8,459 bases of DNA from Phyllobacteriaceae bacterium (GTDB lineage: Bacteria > Pseudomonadota > Alphaproteobacteria > Rhizobiales > Devosiaceae): positions 1 to 8,459 of the forward strand of contig JAAZLP010000165.1 of the NCBI GenBank assembly GCA_012799265.1. The letters are read 5' to 3'. This document shows, piece after piece, positions 1-7,754 of the stretch. A program made the translations under genes and the position numbers. The number at the start of each line of letters is the position of its first letter. Positions within the stretch are counted from its first letter, which is position 1. The notes beneath the pieces are model-generated. The model searched no databases. It was not told the DNA's origin and saw nothing but the letters and a program-made list of their open reading frames with translations.

Positions 1-2038
<2,038 letters not shown>

Positions 2039-2124
2039 ACGCGAATTTTCCGGGGCATCAGCGGCAGTGCCGCCGCTTCGTCTTGCCTTGACGAATCCTA
2101 TTTTGTTCTCGTTCGGCAATATAG

Positions 2125-2136
2125 GGATCGCGATCC
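2125..2136. promoter_or_regulatory. perfect 12-bp palindrome GGATCGCGATCC, possible operator
   Basis: GGATCG and CGATCC form a perfect dyad without spacer, 88 bp upstream of the uvrD start and 137 bp upstream of the asmA-like start. A repressor site serving one or both divergent genes would fit its location, but the motif matches no regulator I can name, and a 12-bp palindrome in GC-rich DNA can arise by chance. Confidence 0.25.
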
Positions 2137-2210
2137 GCCCTGTATAGCAGCGCGGGCGCTCACAGAGGCGTTTGGCAAGGCAGAACCTGCGCAATTCGGC
2201 TTCATCCGGC

Positions 2211-2238
2211 TTGCGTGAGCACAGCAAGTGCCTACACT
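2211..2238 (+). promoter_or_regulatory. weak candidate promoter of the asmA-like gene
   Basis: TTGCGT (2211-2216) and TACACT (2233-2238) are separated by 16 bp, which resembles a housekeeping sigma-factor promoter with 3 of 6 and 4 of 6 consensus bases. Transcription would begin near 2245, giving a leader of about 28 nt before the GTG at 2273. The match is poor and is offered only as the best candidate in the gap. Confidence 0.25.
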
Positions 2239-2272
2239 CGCCGCGGTTTCATCCGGTGGCAGTTCTTAGACA

Positions 2273-5200
2273 GTGCTCAATCGCATCTATATCGTGGTCG
2301 GCATCTTCGCCATTGTGGTGCTGTCCGGCGCTTTCATCGCGCCGCGCTTCATCCAGTGGAGCGATTATCGCGACCGCATGGAGGACCTGGCCAGCGGTGT
2401 GCTCGGCGCGGACGTGACGATTCGGGGCGATATTTCGTTCTCGTTGCTTCCCACGCCCCAGCTTGAATTCTCCGATGTCATTGTCGGCGATCTGGAATCG
2501 CCGGCCGCCACGGTTGCCGCCGTTGAAGCCGAATTCGCGCTCTTCGACTTCCTGCGCGACATCTACAACCTGACTTCGCTGACCTTGATGCAGCCGGTTC
2601 TGGAGGTGGTGCTGGATGAAAATGGCCTCCTGACCTCCAGTGTCGATGTGACCGGCCAGGGGGCAGGGGTGTCCTTGGGCATGGCGCGGATTTCCAATGG
2701 CAGTGTGCGACTGACCGATCTGCGCGCCGACGAGGTCTTTACCGCCACCAGGATCGACGGCGAGCTCAAGATGTCGAGCTTCATCGGTCCATTCCAGTTT
2801 CAGGGCGCGGCCGATTATGGCGACAAGCGCTACGATGTCCGGTTCAATTCCGGCAATGTCGATGCCTCGGGCTCGACGCGTCTCACCAGCTTTTTCCGTG
2901 AGGTAAATGGCGGCTTTTCGGTCAATGCAGAAGGCAATCTCCTGACTGGAGCTGCGCCCAAATTCGACGGCACCCTGACCTATCGCCAGGCGCCACCCGT
3001 CGCTGACGCCGCCGACGACATCCGTGGCAATCTCGTATTGGAATCCACGGTCTCCATGTCGACCGACCGGGTCACTGTTTCCGCATTCACCCTGCTCCCC
3101 GACGAAAACCGGGCCAGCATGCGGCTTACGGGAGCGGCCAATATTCAGCTTGGCCTGCGGCGCGAATTCGACGCGGTGATTTCGGGCGGCGTGTTCTCCC
3201 TGCCGCCGCGCGACGCTACCGAAGTGGCTTCCGAACTACCCTATGAAATGGTCCGCCTGCTCTCGGAAATTCCGGCGCCGCCGCTCCCGCCCATGCCGGG
3301 CAAGCTGGGCATCGACCTCGCCGAGGTGTCGCTGCGCGGCTTCAGCCTGCGCGAACTGCGGCTGGATGCAATAACGGACGGCAAAGCCTGGGATATCCAG
3401 CAGGCCGTCGCACACATGCCGGGCGATACCGAAGTGCGGCTTTCCGGAAAGGTGGGCAATGACGCGGGTGCCGTGAGTTTCCTCGGCGACCTCGCCGTCA
3501 AGGCTGAGCGGCTTGACGCCCTGTCCCAGCTCTGGCGCCGGGCGCGCGACAACAATCCCCTTTTCAACACGCCTGGCGCGCTGGAAGGTCGGCTCATGCT
3601 GGCCGGCGACGCCTTTGGTCTCAGCAATGGCCGCTTCACCTTTGCTGGGCAGACCCACAATGTCGAAGTGCGTCTCGGCTTTGGCGCCGAGCCGCGACTG
3701 GACGCCGTTCTGGGACTGGGCACTCTCACCTCGGCACAGACCAATGCGCTCCTGGCGCTGGCGCCGGATATTGCCAGCGAACCGAGCTTTGCCGTGAGTT
3801 TCCCCGATGGCAGCTTTTCGCTGACGGCCAAGGCCATGGACGTCATGGGGCTGATGGCAGAGGATTTTGTGGCAGAAGGCCAATGGATGCCCAATGAACT
3901 GCGCTTTGCCCGCCTAGCTGCCGCAAACTGGGATGGCATCGGCTACGATCTCGCTCTGCGATTGGCGGGTAGTCTTTCGGATCCGCGCATCACCGGCTCG
4001 GGCAAGGTCACCGTCAGCTCTGCAGAAACAGAAGGGCTGCTGGCGCTTTATGAAATGGCTGGTGTGCCCTTTGGCTGGCAGGAGGGGCTGGCACCCAGCT
4101 GGCCAGCCGATCTGCAGTTTATCCTGACGGACAACGATGCCGATAGTGGCCAGGTCCTGACCCTGACCGGCGATCTGGGTGCGGGCGATTTTGACCTGCG
4201 TGCTGAAATGGCTGAAGGCCTCGCGCGGCTTTCCGATGCCGATCTTAGGCTCGTTGCCTCTCTGGAGGGCGATGACGACGAGGCGATCCAGAGCCAGTTG
4301 GGGCTCGGGGACATTCCGCTCTTTGAGGGCGATGGTTCGGTCGTGGCCAGCCTTTTCGTCGAGGGCAACAGCGCCGATGGTTTTGAGGGCCGCGCCGGGA
4401 TCAGCCAGAATGAACAGTCGCTGAGCTTTTACGGCAGGCTCAGTGTCGCCGAAAACGGCGAGATCAGCGGCGACGGTTCACTGGATGCCATTCTCGCCAA
4501 TGCCCGTGGCCTTGCGGCACTGGCCGGGATGCGGGGAGCAAGCCTGCCGGCAATCGATGCCAATGCATCGGTCCAGTTTGCGGGATCGAGGGGCCTTACG
4601 CTTGAAACCATTTCCGGCGTTTCCGGCGACGTGACCTTCACCGGCGATCTCTCCATGCAGCGCCTCGGCCAATTGCCGACCTATAGCGGCTCACTGAAAG
4701 TCGATGCCGTTGACATGGTGGGCATCGCTGCGTCCCTCCTGGGGGCAGAAGCGCTCGCCGTGCCGGGCGAAAGCATCTGGCCGGAAGGGCCGCTGGCGAT
4801 CGAACTCGAGAACCGTGCCTCCCGCGGCAATATCGCGGTGACGGCCGATGCGACGACCCTGGCCGGTGCCAAGATCTTCGGCGAGACCGGTTTCACCTAT
4901 TCCTGGGACCAGACCTCAACACTGCTCGACAATCTGCAGGCTCAGGTGGGCGACGGCACCCTCAGCCTAAGCCTCACGTCCTGTTGCACAGGCAATCTCA
5001 GCGAACGGACACTATCGGGCCGCATGGCACTCGCCGGGGTGGATGTCGACGCCCTGTTGCCGCCGCTCGCCGCCATGGGGCTTGATGGCGCTGCCACCGG
5101 CGGTGTGCAGTTTGAAGGGACCGGGCAGAGTGTCGCCGATGTCGTGCGGACCCTGACCGGCGAAGGCAATTTCGCCATCGCGGATTTTGCTGTCAGCGGG

Positions 5201-5902
5201 TTCTCACCGGAAGCTTTCCCCTCCATTGCCGGGATCGAGGACGCCCTCAATACAGAAGCCGACGCCATTGAAACGCTGATCAGCCTGGCGCTTGGGCAGG
5301 GCAGCTTTGAGACCGAGGAGGCGCGCGGCGCCTTCTCGATCGCCGGCGGCACCGTCCGGGTCGCCAATCTCATCGTTGAAGGGGAGGGAGGTCTCCTGTC
5401 CGGTAGCCTCAACGTGGCGCTTCCCCTCCTGGGTCTCGACGGCAGCTTCGTGCTGACGCCGCGCAATTTCGTCGATCAAAACGGACTTGTCGAAGCGGAC
5501 ACTGCGCGCATCCTCGCCCGGCTGGCGGGGTCTATTCTGGCGCCTGCGCTAAGCTTTGATCTCACCGAGATGGTCGCGTCGATCCAGGTGCGCGCCAACG
5601 AGCTGGAACTGGATCGTCTGGACCGGCTGCGTCTTGAGGATGAAGCGCGTCAGCGAGAGGCAGCAGAGGCCCGCAATCGCCTGATCGAGGAGCAGCAACG
5701 GCGCGCCGCCGAGGAGCGTGCGCGTCGGGAGGCTGAAGAGGCCGAACGTCGCGCGCTCGAGGAGCTCTCAGCGCCGCCCGAGGCGCCAATTGATCCGGTT
5801 GCGCCTTTGGGTGGTCCGCTGGAGCTCGGCTTCCAACCATCGGTCAATCAGCCGATTGGTCCGGACGTCAATCAGCCGATCCAGCTCATTCCGCCGAACT
5901 GA
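2273..5902 (+). CDS. AsmA family protein with C-terminal charged coiled coil
   Basis: This 1209-residue protein starts at GTG. An in-frame TAG (2267-2269) lies one codon upstream and the next Met is residue 35, past the membrane segment, so GTG is the only sensible start; no good Shine-Dalgarno precedes it. Residues about 4-24 form one hydrophobic helix. Residues 48-73 follow the AsmA N-terminal pattern (VTIRGDISFSLLPTPQLEF). A long beta-rich body with many short alternating strands follows, and about 943-1060 match the AsmA C-terminal region. Family knowledge: AsmA-like proteins are inner-membrane-anchored periplasmic proteins, related to TamB and YhdP, tied to outer-membrane biogenesis and proposed to carry lipids between membranes. 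Residues 1109-1165 are a highly charged Glu/Arg/Ala coiled coil, and the tail is Pro-rich with a repeated VNQPI. The only cysteines are the adjacent C904 and C905. The 3' end overlaps the convergent RHH gene. Exact substrate is unknown. Confidence 0.93.
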   Translation: MLNRIYIVVGIFAIVVLSGAFIAPRFIQWSDYRDRMEDLASGVLGADVTIRGDISFSLLPTPQLEFSDVIVGDLESPAATVAAVEAEFALFDFLRDIYNLTSLTLMQPVLEVVLDENGLLTSSVDVTGQGAGVSLGMARISNGSVRLTDLRADEVFTATRIDGELKMSSFIGPFQFQGAADYGDKRYDVRFNSGNVDASGSTRLTSFFREVNGGFSVNAEGNLLTGAAPKFDGTLTYRQAPPVADAADDIRGNLVLESTVSMSTDRVTVSAFTLLPDENRASMRLTGAANIQLGLRREFDAVISGGVFSLPPRDATEVASELPYEMVRLLSEIPAPPLPPMPGKLGIDLAEVSLRGFSLRELRLDAITDGKAWDIQQAVAHMPGDTEVRLSGKVGNDAGAVSFLGDLAVKAERLDALSQLWRRARDNNPLFNTPGALEGRLMLAGDAFGLSNGRFTFAGQTHNVEVRLGFGAEPRLDAVLGLGTLTSAQTNALLALAPDIASEPSFAVSFPDGSFSLTAKAMDVMGLMAEDFVAEGQWMPNELRFARLAAANWDGIGYDLALRLAGSLSDPRITGSGKVTVSSAETEGLLALYEMAGVPFGWQEGLAPSWPADLQFILTDNDADSGQVLTLTGDLGAGDFDLRAEMAEGLARLSDADLRLVASLEGDDDEAIQSQLGLGDIPLFEGDGSVVASLFVEGNSADGFEGRAGISQNEQSLSFYGRLSVAENGEISGDGSLDAILANARGLAALAGMRGASLPAIDANASVQFAGSRGLTLETISGVSGDVTFTGDLSMQRLGQLPTYSGSLKVDAVDMVGIAASLLGAEALAVPGESIWPEGPLAIELENRASRGNIAVTADATTLAGAKIFGETGFTYSWDQTSTLLDNLQAQVGDGTLSLSLTSCCTGNLSERTLSGRMALAGVDVDALLPPLAAMGLDGAATGGVQFEGTGQSVADVVRTLTGEGNFAIADFAVSGFSPEAFPSIAGIEDALNTEADAIETLISLALGQGSFETEEARGAFSIAGGTVRVANLIVEGEGGLLSGSLNVALPLLGLDGSFVLTPRNFVDQNGLVEADTARILARLAGSILAPALSFDLTEMVASIQVRANELELDRLDRLRLEDEARQREAAEARNRLIEEQQRRAAEERARREAEEAERRALEELSAPPEAPIDPVAPLGGPLELGFQPSVNQPIGPDVNQPIQLIPPN
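5843..5880 (+). repeat. 14-bp direct repeat, 24-nt period, at the end of the asmA-like gene
   Basis: GTCAATCAGCCGAT occurs at 5843-5856 and again at 5867-5880, offset by exactly eight codons, so both copies encode VNQPI (residues 1191-1195 and 1199-1203) in the Pro-rich C-terminal tail. This looks like an in-frame tandem duplication in a part of the protein under weak constraint. Confidence 0.85.
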
Positions 5903-6110
5903 CAGCAGCCCGGTCGCGGTAATAGGCGAGAACGGCCAACCGCACTGCCGATGACAGATTGGTGGTTTCGCGAGTCTCGTCGATTTCCCGCACGAGGCCT
6001 GCAAGGCTCAGCTGACGCTCAGCCGCCATGGCCTCCAGCCCACGCCAGAATTCTGGCTCGAGCGCGATGGAGGTACGATGGCCGGTGATGGAGAATGAGC
6101 GCTTATCCAT
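5886..6110 (-). CDS. ribbon-helix-helix domain protein (RHH_4 type)
   Basis: This 74-residue protein has the RHH_4 layout: a short strand GHRTSIALE (residues 10-18) beginning with basic and polar residues that would contact DNA, helix one in EFWRGLEAMAAER (20-32), helix two in SLAGLVREIDETR (35-47), and the characteristic NLSSAVRLAVLAYYR (51-65). Family knowledge: ribbon-helix-helix proteins bind DNA as dimers, usually as small repressors, but the target of this alphaproteobacterial subgroup is not known to me. It starts 15 bp after the sspB stop on the same strand, so the two are probably cotranscribed; no strong Shine-Dalgarno lies in that gap, consistent with translational coupling. Its last 17 bp, including the stop codon, overlap the 3' end of the convergent asmA-like gene. 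Fold assignment is confident; regulatory role is inference. Confidence 0.9.
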   Translation of the reverse strand: MDKRSFSITGHRTSIALEPEFWRGLEAMAAERQLSLAGLVREIDETRETTNLSSAVRLAVLAYYRDRAAVSSAE

Positions 6111-6125
6111 GCAAGCGCTGCCGCA

Positions 6126-6614
6126 TCAGGGCTTCTTGCGGAACGCGTCGAGGCTGACCACTTTTTCGCCAGCGGCTTCAGCCGGTGCTGCGTCGCCGGA
6201 GGCGGCTTCGGTCTCCGCATCAGCGCGGGCTTCTTCCGCTTCGTCGTCCCGCGCAGCGGTGGCCGGATCAAACTGCAGGCCGAACTGCACGGAAGGGTCG
6301 AAAAATCCCTTAATGGCCGAGAAGGGGATGACCAGTGTTTCGGCCTGGCCATTGAAGCTCAAACCGACCTCAAAACCCGTCTCGTTGACCTTGAGGTCCC
6401 AATACTGGTTCTGCAGAACGATGGTCATTTCCTTGTCGTACTGCCGCAGCAGCTCTTCGCTGAGGCGCACGCCCGGCGCGCGGGTAGCGAAGGAAATGAA
6501 GAAGTGGTGGTCGCCCGGCAGGCCGGTGCGCGAAACCTCGGCCAGAACCTTGCGCACGACGCCGCGCAGGGCTTCCTGGGCGAGAATGTCGTATCGCATG
6601 TGGTCTTCGGCCAT
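6126..6614 (-). CDS. sspB: SspB, ClpXP protease specificity-enhancing adaptor (alpha type)
   Basis: The 162-residue protein has the SspB core at about residues 5-120 (LRGVVRKVLAEV, GDHHFFISFATRAPGV, LSEELLRQYDKEMTIVLQNQ, FEVGLSFNG, LVIPFSAIKGFFDPSVQFGL). An acidic Ala/Glu linker follows (121-150), then the C-terminal peptide VVSLDAFRKK (152-161), which by family analogy is the ClpX-docking motif. Family knowledge: SspB dimers bind tmRNA-tagged proteins and tether them to ClpX, speeding degradation by ClpXP in the cytoplasm. The ATG at 6614 is preceded by a near-ideal Shine-Dalgarno, AGGAG at 6621-6625 with 6-nt spacing, which favours it over the internal Met at residue 6. It lies directly downstream of ssrA, the gene for the tag it recognises, and 15 bp upstream of the RHH gene. 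The length is normal for alphaproteobacterial SspB, whose C-terminal linker differs from that of the enterobacterial protein. Confidence 0.95.
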   Translation of the reverse strand: MAEDHMRYDILAQEALRGVVRKVLAEVSRTGLPGDHHFFISFATRAPGVRLSEELLRQYDKEMTIVLQNQYWDLKVNETGFEVGLSFNGQAETLVIPFSAIKGFFDPSVQFGLQFDPATAARDDEAEEARADAETEAASGDAAPAEAAGEKVVSLDAFRKKP

Positions 6615-6653
6615 AACTTACTCCTACCGGGGATAGAGAATCCCGAACGGCTC

Positions 6654-6683
6654 ATATCAGCCCTACGTTCCGAGATATTTCAA
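6654..6683 (-). promoter_or_regulatory. candidate sspB promoter
   Basis: On the minus strand TTGAAA (6678-6683, preceded by CC) is followed after 17 bp by CTGATA (6655-6660), or after 18 bp by TGATAT (6654-6659). This resembles the alphaproteobacterial housekeeping pattern of a TTGAC-like -35 and a CTATAT-like -10. It would start transcription near 6647 and leave a leader of about 33 nt before the sspB ATG, so sspB need not depend on read-through from ssrA. Confidence 0.45.
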
Positions 6684-6807
6684 GGACAAAGGCGACGCAG
6701 GGAAGGGATATGAGGAATGAAGTGCAGGCTTCTGTTGCCAGGTGCCTGCGGACCCCGCCTACCGCCCGGCTAGGAGCGGAGGACTTGATTCCCAGTACTC
6801 GCACCGC

Positions 6808-6849
6808 TTAGGCGGCGAGAGCAACCGGAGCCTTATGGTTGTCATTTGC
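6808..6849 (-). other. tmRNA tag reading frame, ANDNHKAPVALAA then TAA
   Basis: The resume codon GCA (6849-6847) is followed by twelve more sense codons and TAA (6810-6808). With the alanine carried by tmRNA itself the full tag would be AANDNHKAPVALAA. The start ANDN and the end LAA agree with alphaproteobacterial tags; the final LAA is the part ClpX recognises, and the N-terminal part is where SspB binds in studied species. The centre HKAPV is basic and proline-containing, unlike the acidic centre of the Caulobacter tag. Confidence 0.93.
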
Positions 6850-6934
6850 AACTATAAGTTTCGGACCGATAACGGTGGTACCTCACCGAGCAAAAGCACA
6901 CTCTTTACGCCCTCGTCGATCCTGTTTCGTCCCC

Positions 6935-6962
6935 ATTGGCTCCCCCTTTTAAGGGGAGGAGA
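6935..6962 (-). other. tmRNA spacer removed between acceptor and coding pieces
   Basis: Twenty-eight bases separate the encoded CCA end of the acceptor piece from the first G of the coding piece. In the precursor they fold into a hairpin (CTCCCC at 6958-6953 with GGGGAG at 6945-6940, 7-nt loop), stacked on the acceptor stem. By analogy with other permuted tmRNAs this segment is cut out, leaving a 5' end made by RNase P and a CCA 3' end; the cut sites are inferred from the acceptor-stem pairing. Confidence 0.8.
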
Positions 6963-7041
6963 TGGTGGAGACGCCGGGTACTGCCCCCGGGTCCGATGGG
7001 TTTATTACAATGACCGTTTATTGCCATAGCCCTTGCGAGCA
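6963..7041 (-). other. tmRNA acceptor piece
   Basis: This is the upstream part of the permuted gene. It contains CAUCGGACCCGGG, similar to the region before the T arm in one-piece tmRNAs, then a 5-bp stem CCGGG/CCCGG with 7-nt loop GGCAGUA (6990-6974), the acceptor strand CGUCUCC (6973-6967), discriminator A (6966) and an encoded CCA ending at 6963. The loop lacks the usual UUCGAAU of a T loop. The 5' boundary of the mature piece is not visible in the sequence. Confidence 0.8.
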
Positions 7042-7047
7042 CCCCCT

Positions 7048-7076
7048 ATATAGGTGAGCCGTATCGCAGATGCAAA
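7048..7076 (-). promoter_or_regulatory. ssrA promoter
   Basis: On the minus strand TTTGCA (7071-7076) is followed after exactly 17 bp by CTATAT (7048-7053), matching the alphaproteobacterial -10 consensus well and the -35 moderately. Transcription would begin near 7041, just ahead of the acceptor piece, which sets the 5' end given for the tmRNA precursor. Confidence 0.65.
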
Positions 7077-7150
7077 CTCGCCAGCGCTGATTCAGGTCCG
7101 ATTAACAGCTCCCCGCCATCCTGCCCTCCTCGGAATCGGGGAAGCAGTGA

Positions 7151-7708
7151 ATGGCACCACGCCGGCAGACATATGGGAGGGGCGCGCGATATAACCGCCA
7201 GGGTCGGTCCCGGCGGCGCGGCTGGCTTGAGACGCTGCCGCTGTTGCCTATGCTCTTGGTGGCCATCGGCGTCGGCGGCGGGGCGAGCCTGGTGCTGCAG
7301 GAGACGCGGCTTGGCGATTTCCTGCTCGACCAATCGGCGCCCACCACGATTTCGGCCCTCACGGCGCGACATTTTCCCATCTGCTCCGGCAGCACCCGCG
7401 TCACCTGCGTGGTCGATGGCGATACGTTCTGGCTCGACGGTGTCAAATACCGCATTGCCGACATCAATACGCCTGAAGTGGGCAATCCCCAATGCGCCGC
7501 CGAGGCCGCAAAGGGGCGTCAGGCGACGCAGCGCCTCGCCCAACTGCTCAATGCTGGTCCCATCTCCCTTGCGCCCGCAGATCGCGATCAGGACCAATAT
7601 GGCCGCAAACTGCGCATCGTCGAGCGCGATGGCCGGTCCATCGGTCGCCAGCTGGTCGCCGAGGGGCTTGCCCATGAATGGCGGGGTCGTCGCGAAAGCT
7701 GGTGTTGA
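7151..7708 (+). CDS. membrane-anchored thermonuclease family protein (SNase-like)
   Basis: This 185-residue protein has a very basic N-terminus (residues 1-23, eight Arg), a membrane helix at about 27-48 and an SNase-like domain at about 80-180. The domain shows VVDGDTFWLDG (87-97), KYRIADINTPE (99-109) and QYGRKL (149-154), corresponding to the staphylococcal nuclease DGDT metal loop and its catalytic Arg35, Glu43 and Arg87 (here R101, E109, R152). The residue matching the calcium ligand Asp40 is N106. C78, C86, C115 and C185 could form disulfides outside the cytoplasm. Family knowledge: metal-dependent phosphodiesterases that cut DNA and RNA; the substrate and activity of this one are unknown. 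The ATG at 7151 follows directly on an in-frame TGA (7148-7150) and has GGGGAAG at 7138-7144 as a Shine-Dalgarno, so the start is well fixed. It diverges from ssrA and lies 46 bp before the YkgJ-like gene, perhaps in one operon. Confidence 0.92.
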   Translation: MAPRRQTYGRGARYNRQGRSRRRGWLETLPLLPMLLVAIGVGGGASLVLQETRLGDFLLDQSAPTTISALTARHFPICSGSTRVTCVVDGDTFWLDGVKYRIADINTPEVGNPQCAAEAAKGRQATQRLAQLLNAGPISLAPADRDQDQYGRKLRIVERDGRSIGRQLVAEGLAHEWRGRRESWC

Positions 7709-7744
7709 GCCTCGCTTTGCATTAGCTCTTCTGGGCGTCGCCAT

Positions 7745-7749
7745 GGAGG
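7745..7749 (+). promoter_or_regulatory. ribosome binding site deciding the YkgJ-like start
   Basis: GGAGG with 5-nt spacing to GTG at 7755 is the best Shine-Dalgarno on this strand. It begins with the G of the competing ATG at 7743, so the two starts are mutually exclusive in practice. Confidence 0.65.
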
Positions 7750-7754
7750 GAAGC

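Larger units (their letters stand above)
2039..2272. other. divergent intergenic region between uvrD and the asmA-like gene
   Basis: This 234-bp gap separates two divergent start codons, so it must carry control signals for both genes. I see a perfect 12-bp palindrome at 2125-2136, AT-richer DNA around 2094-2124, and one weak plus-strand promoter candidate near 2211-2238. No convincing promoter for uvrD could be found: the minus strand has CTATAT at 2119-2124 but no -35 box at a proper distance. No small gene with a plausible ribosome binding site is evident. Confidence 0.6.
6724..7041 (-). ncRNA. ssrA: tmRNA (SsrA), circularly permuted two-piece alphaproteobacterial type
   Basis: Read on the minus strand, the gene holds the two halves of tmRNA in permuted order. 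The acceptor piece (about 7041-6963) contains a T-arm-like stem and ends in ACCA. A 28-nt spacer (6962-6935) follows, then the coding piece from 6934, which opens with GGGGACGAAACAGGATCGAC, the conserved tmRNA 5' domain. GGGGACG (6934-6928) pairs with CGUCUCC (6973-6967) into a 7-bp acceptor stem with G3-U70 (6932 with 6969), the alanine identity pair. The tag frame at 6849-6808 encodes ANDNHKAPVALAA and a stop, preceded by ATAGTT as in other tmRNAs. Downstream, GTCCGCAGG and CTGGCAACAGAAG recall the last pseudoknot of the enterobacterial RNA. Family knowledge: with SmpB it frees stalled ribosomes and adds a proteolysis tag. The 5' end follows from the promoter and the 3' end from a hairpin (6724-6729 with 6744-6749); both are approximate, as are the mature processing sites. 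Confidence 0.95.

Noticed and set aside
2105..2114. GTTC repeated twice, considered as an SOS (LexA) box for uvrD
   Set aside because: The alphaproteobacterial box needs GTTC-N7-GTTC; here the copies are only 2 bp apart, so spacing is wrong.
2088..2124. TTGACG with an AATATA further on, considered as a promoter
   Set aside because: The spacing between the boxes is about 24 bp, too long for a housekeeping promoter, and no better -10 lies 16-18 bp downstream.
5842..5861. Imperfect hairpin just beyond the RHH stop, considered as its terminator
   Set aside because: The stem has two G-T pairs and no T-tract, lies in the asmA-like coding region, and arises partly from the VNQPI-coding repeat.
6724..6749. 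GCAGGC/GCCTGC hairpin considered as an intrinsic terminator of ssrA
   Set aside because: The loop is 14 nt and no T-tract follows. It resembles the last structured element of the coding piece rather than a terminator.
6742..7029. 95-codon open frame on the plus strand across the ssrA region
   Set aside because: The region is a tmRNA gene on the other strand; the frame has no ribosome binding site or recognisable product.
7173..7754. N-terminal extension of the YkgJ-like frame by about 190 codons
   Set aside because: It overlaps the thermonuclease gene in another frame, its Arg/Ala/Ser-rich product has no family match, and the real start has its own Shine-Dalgarno.
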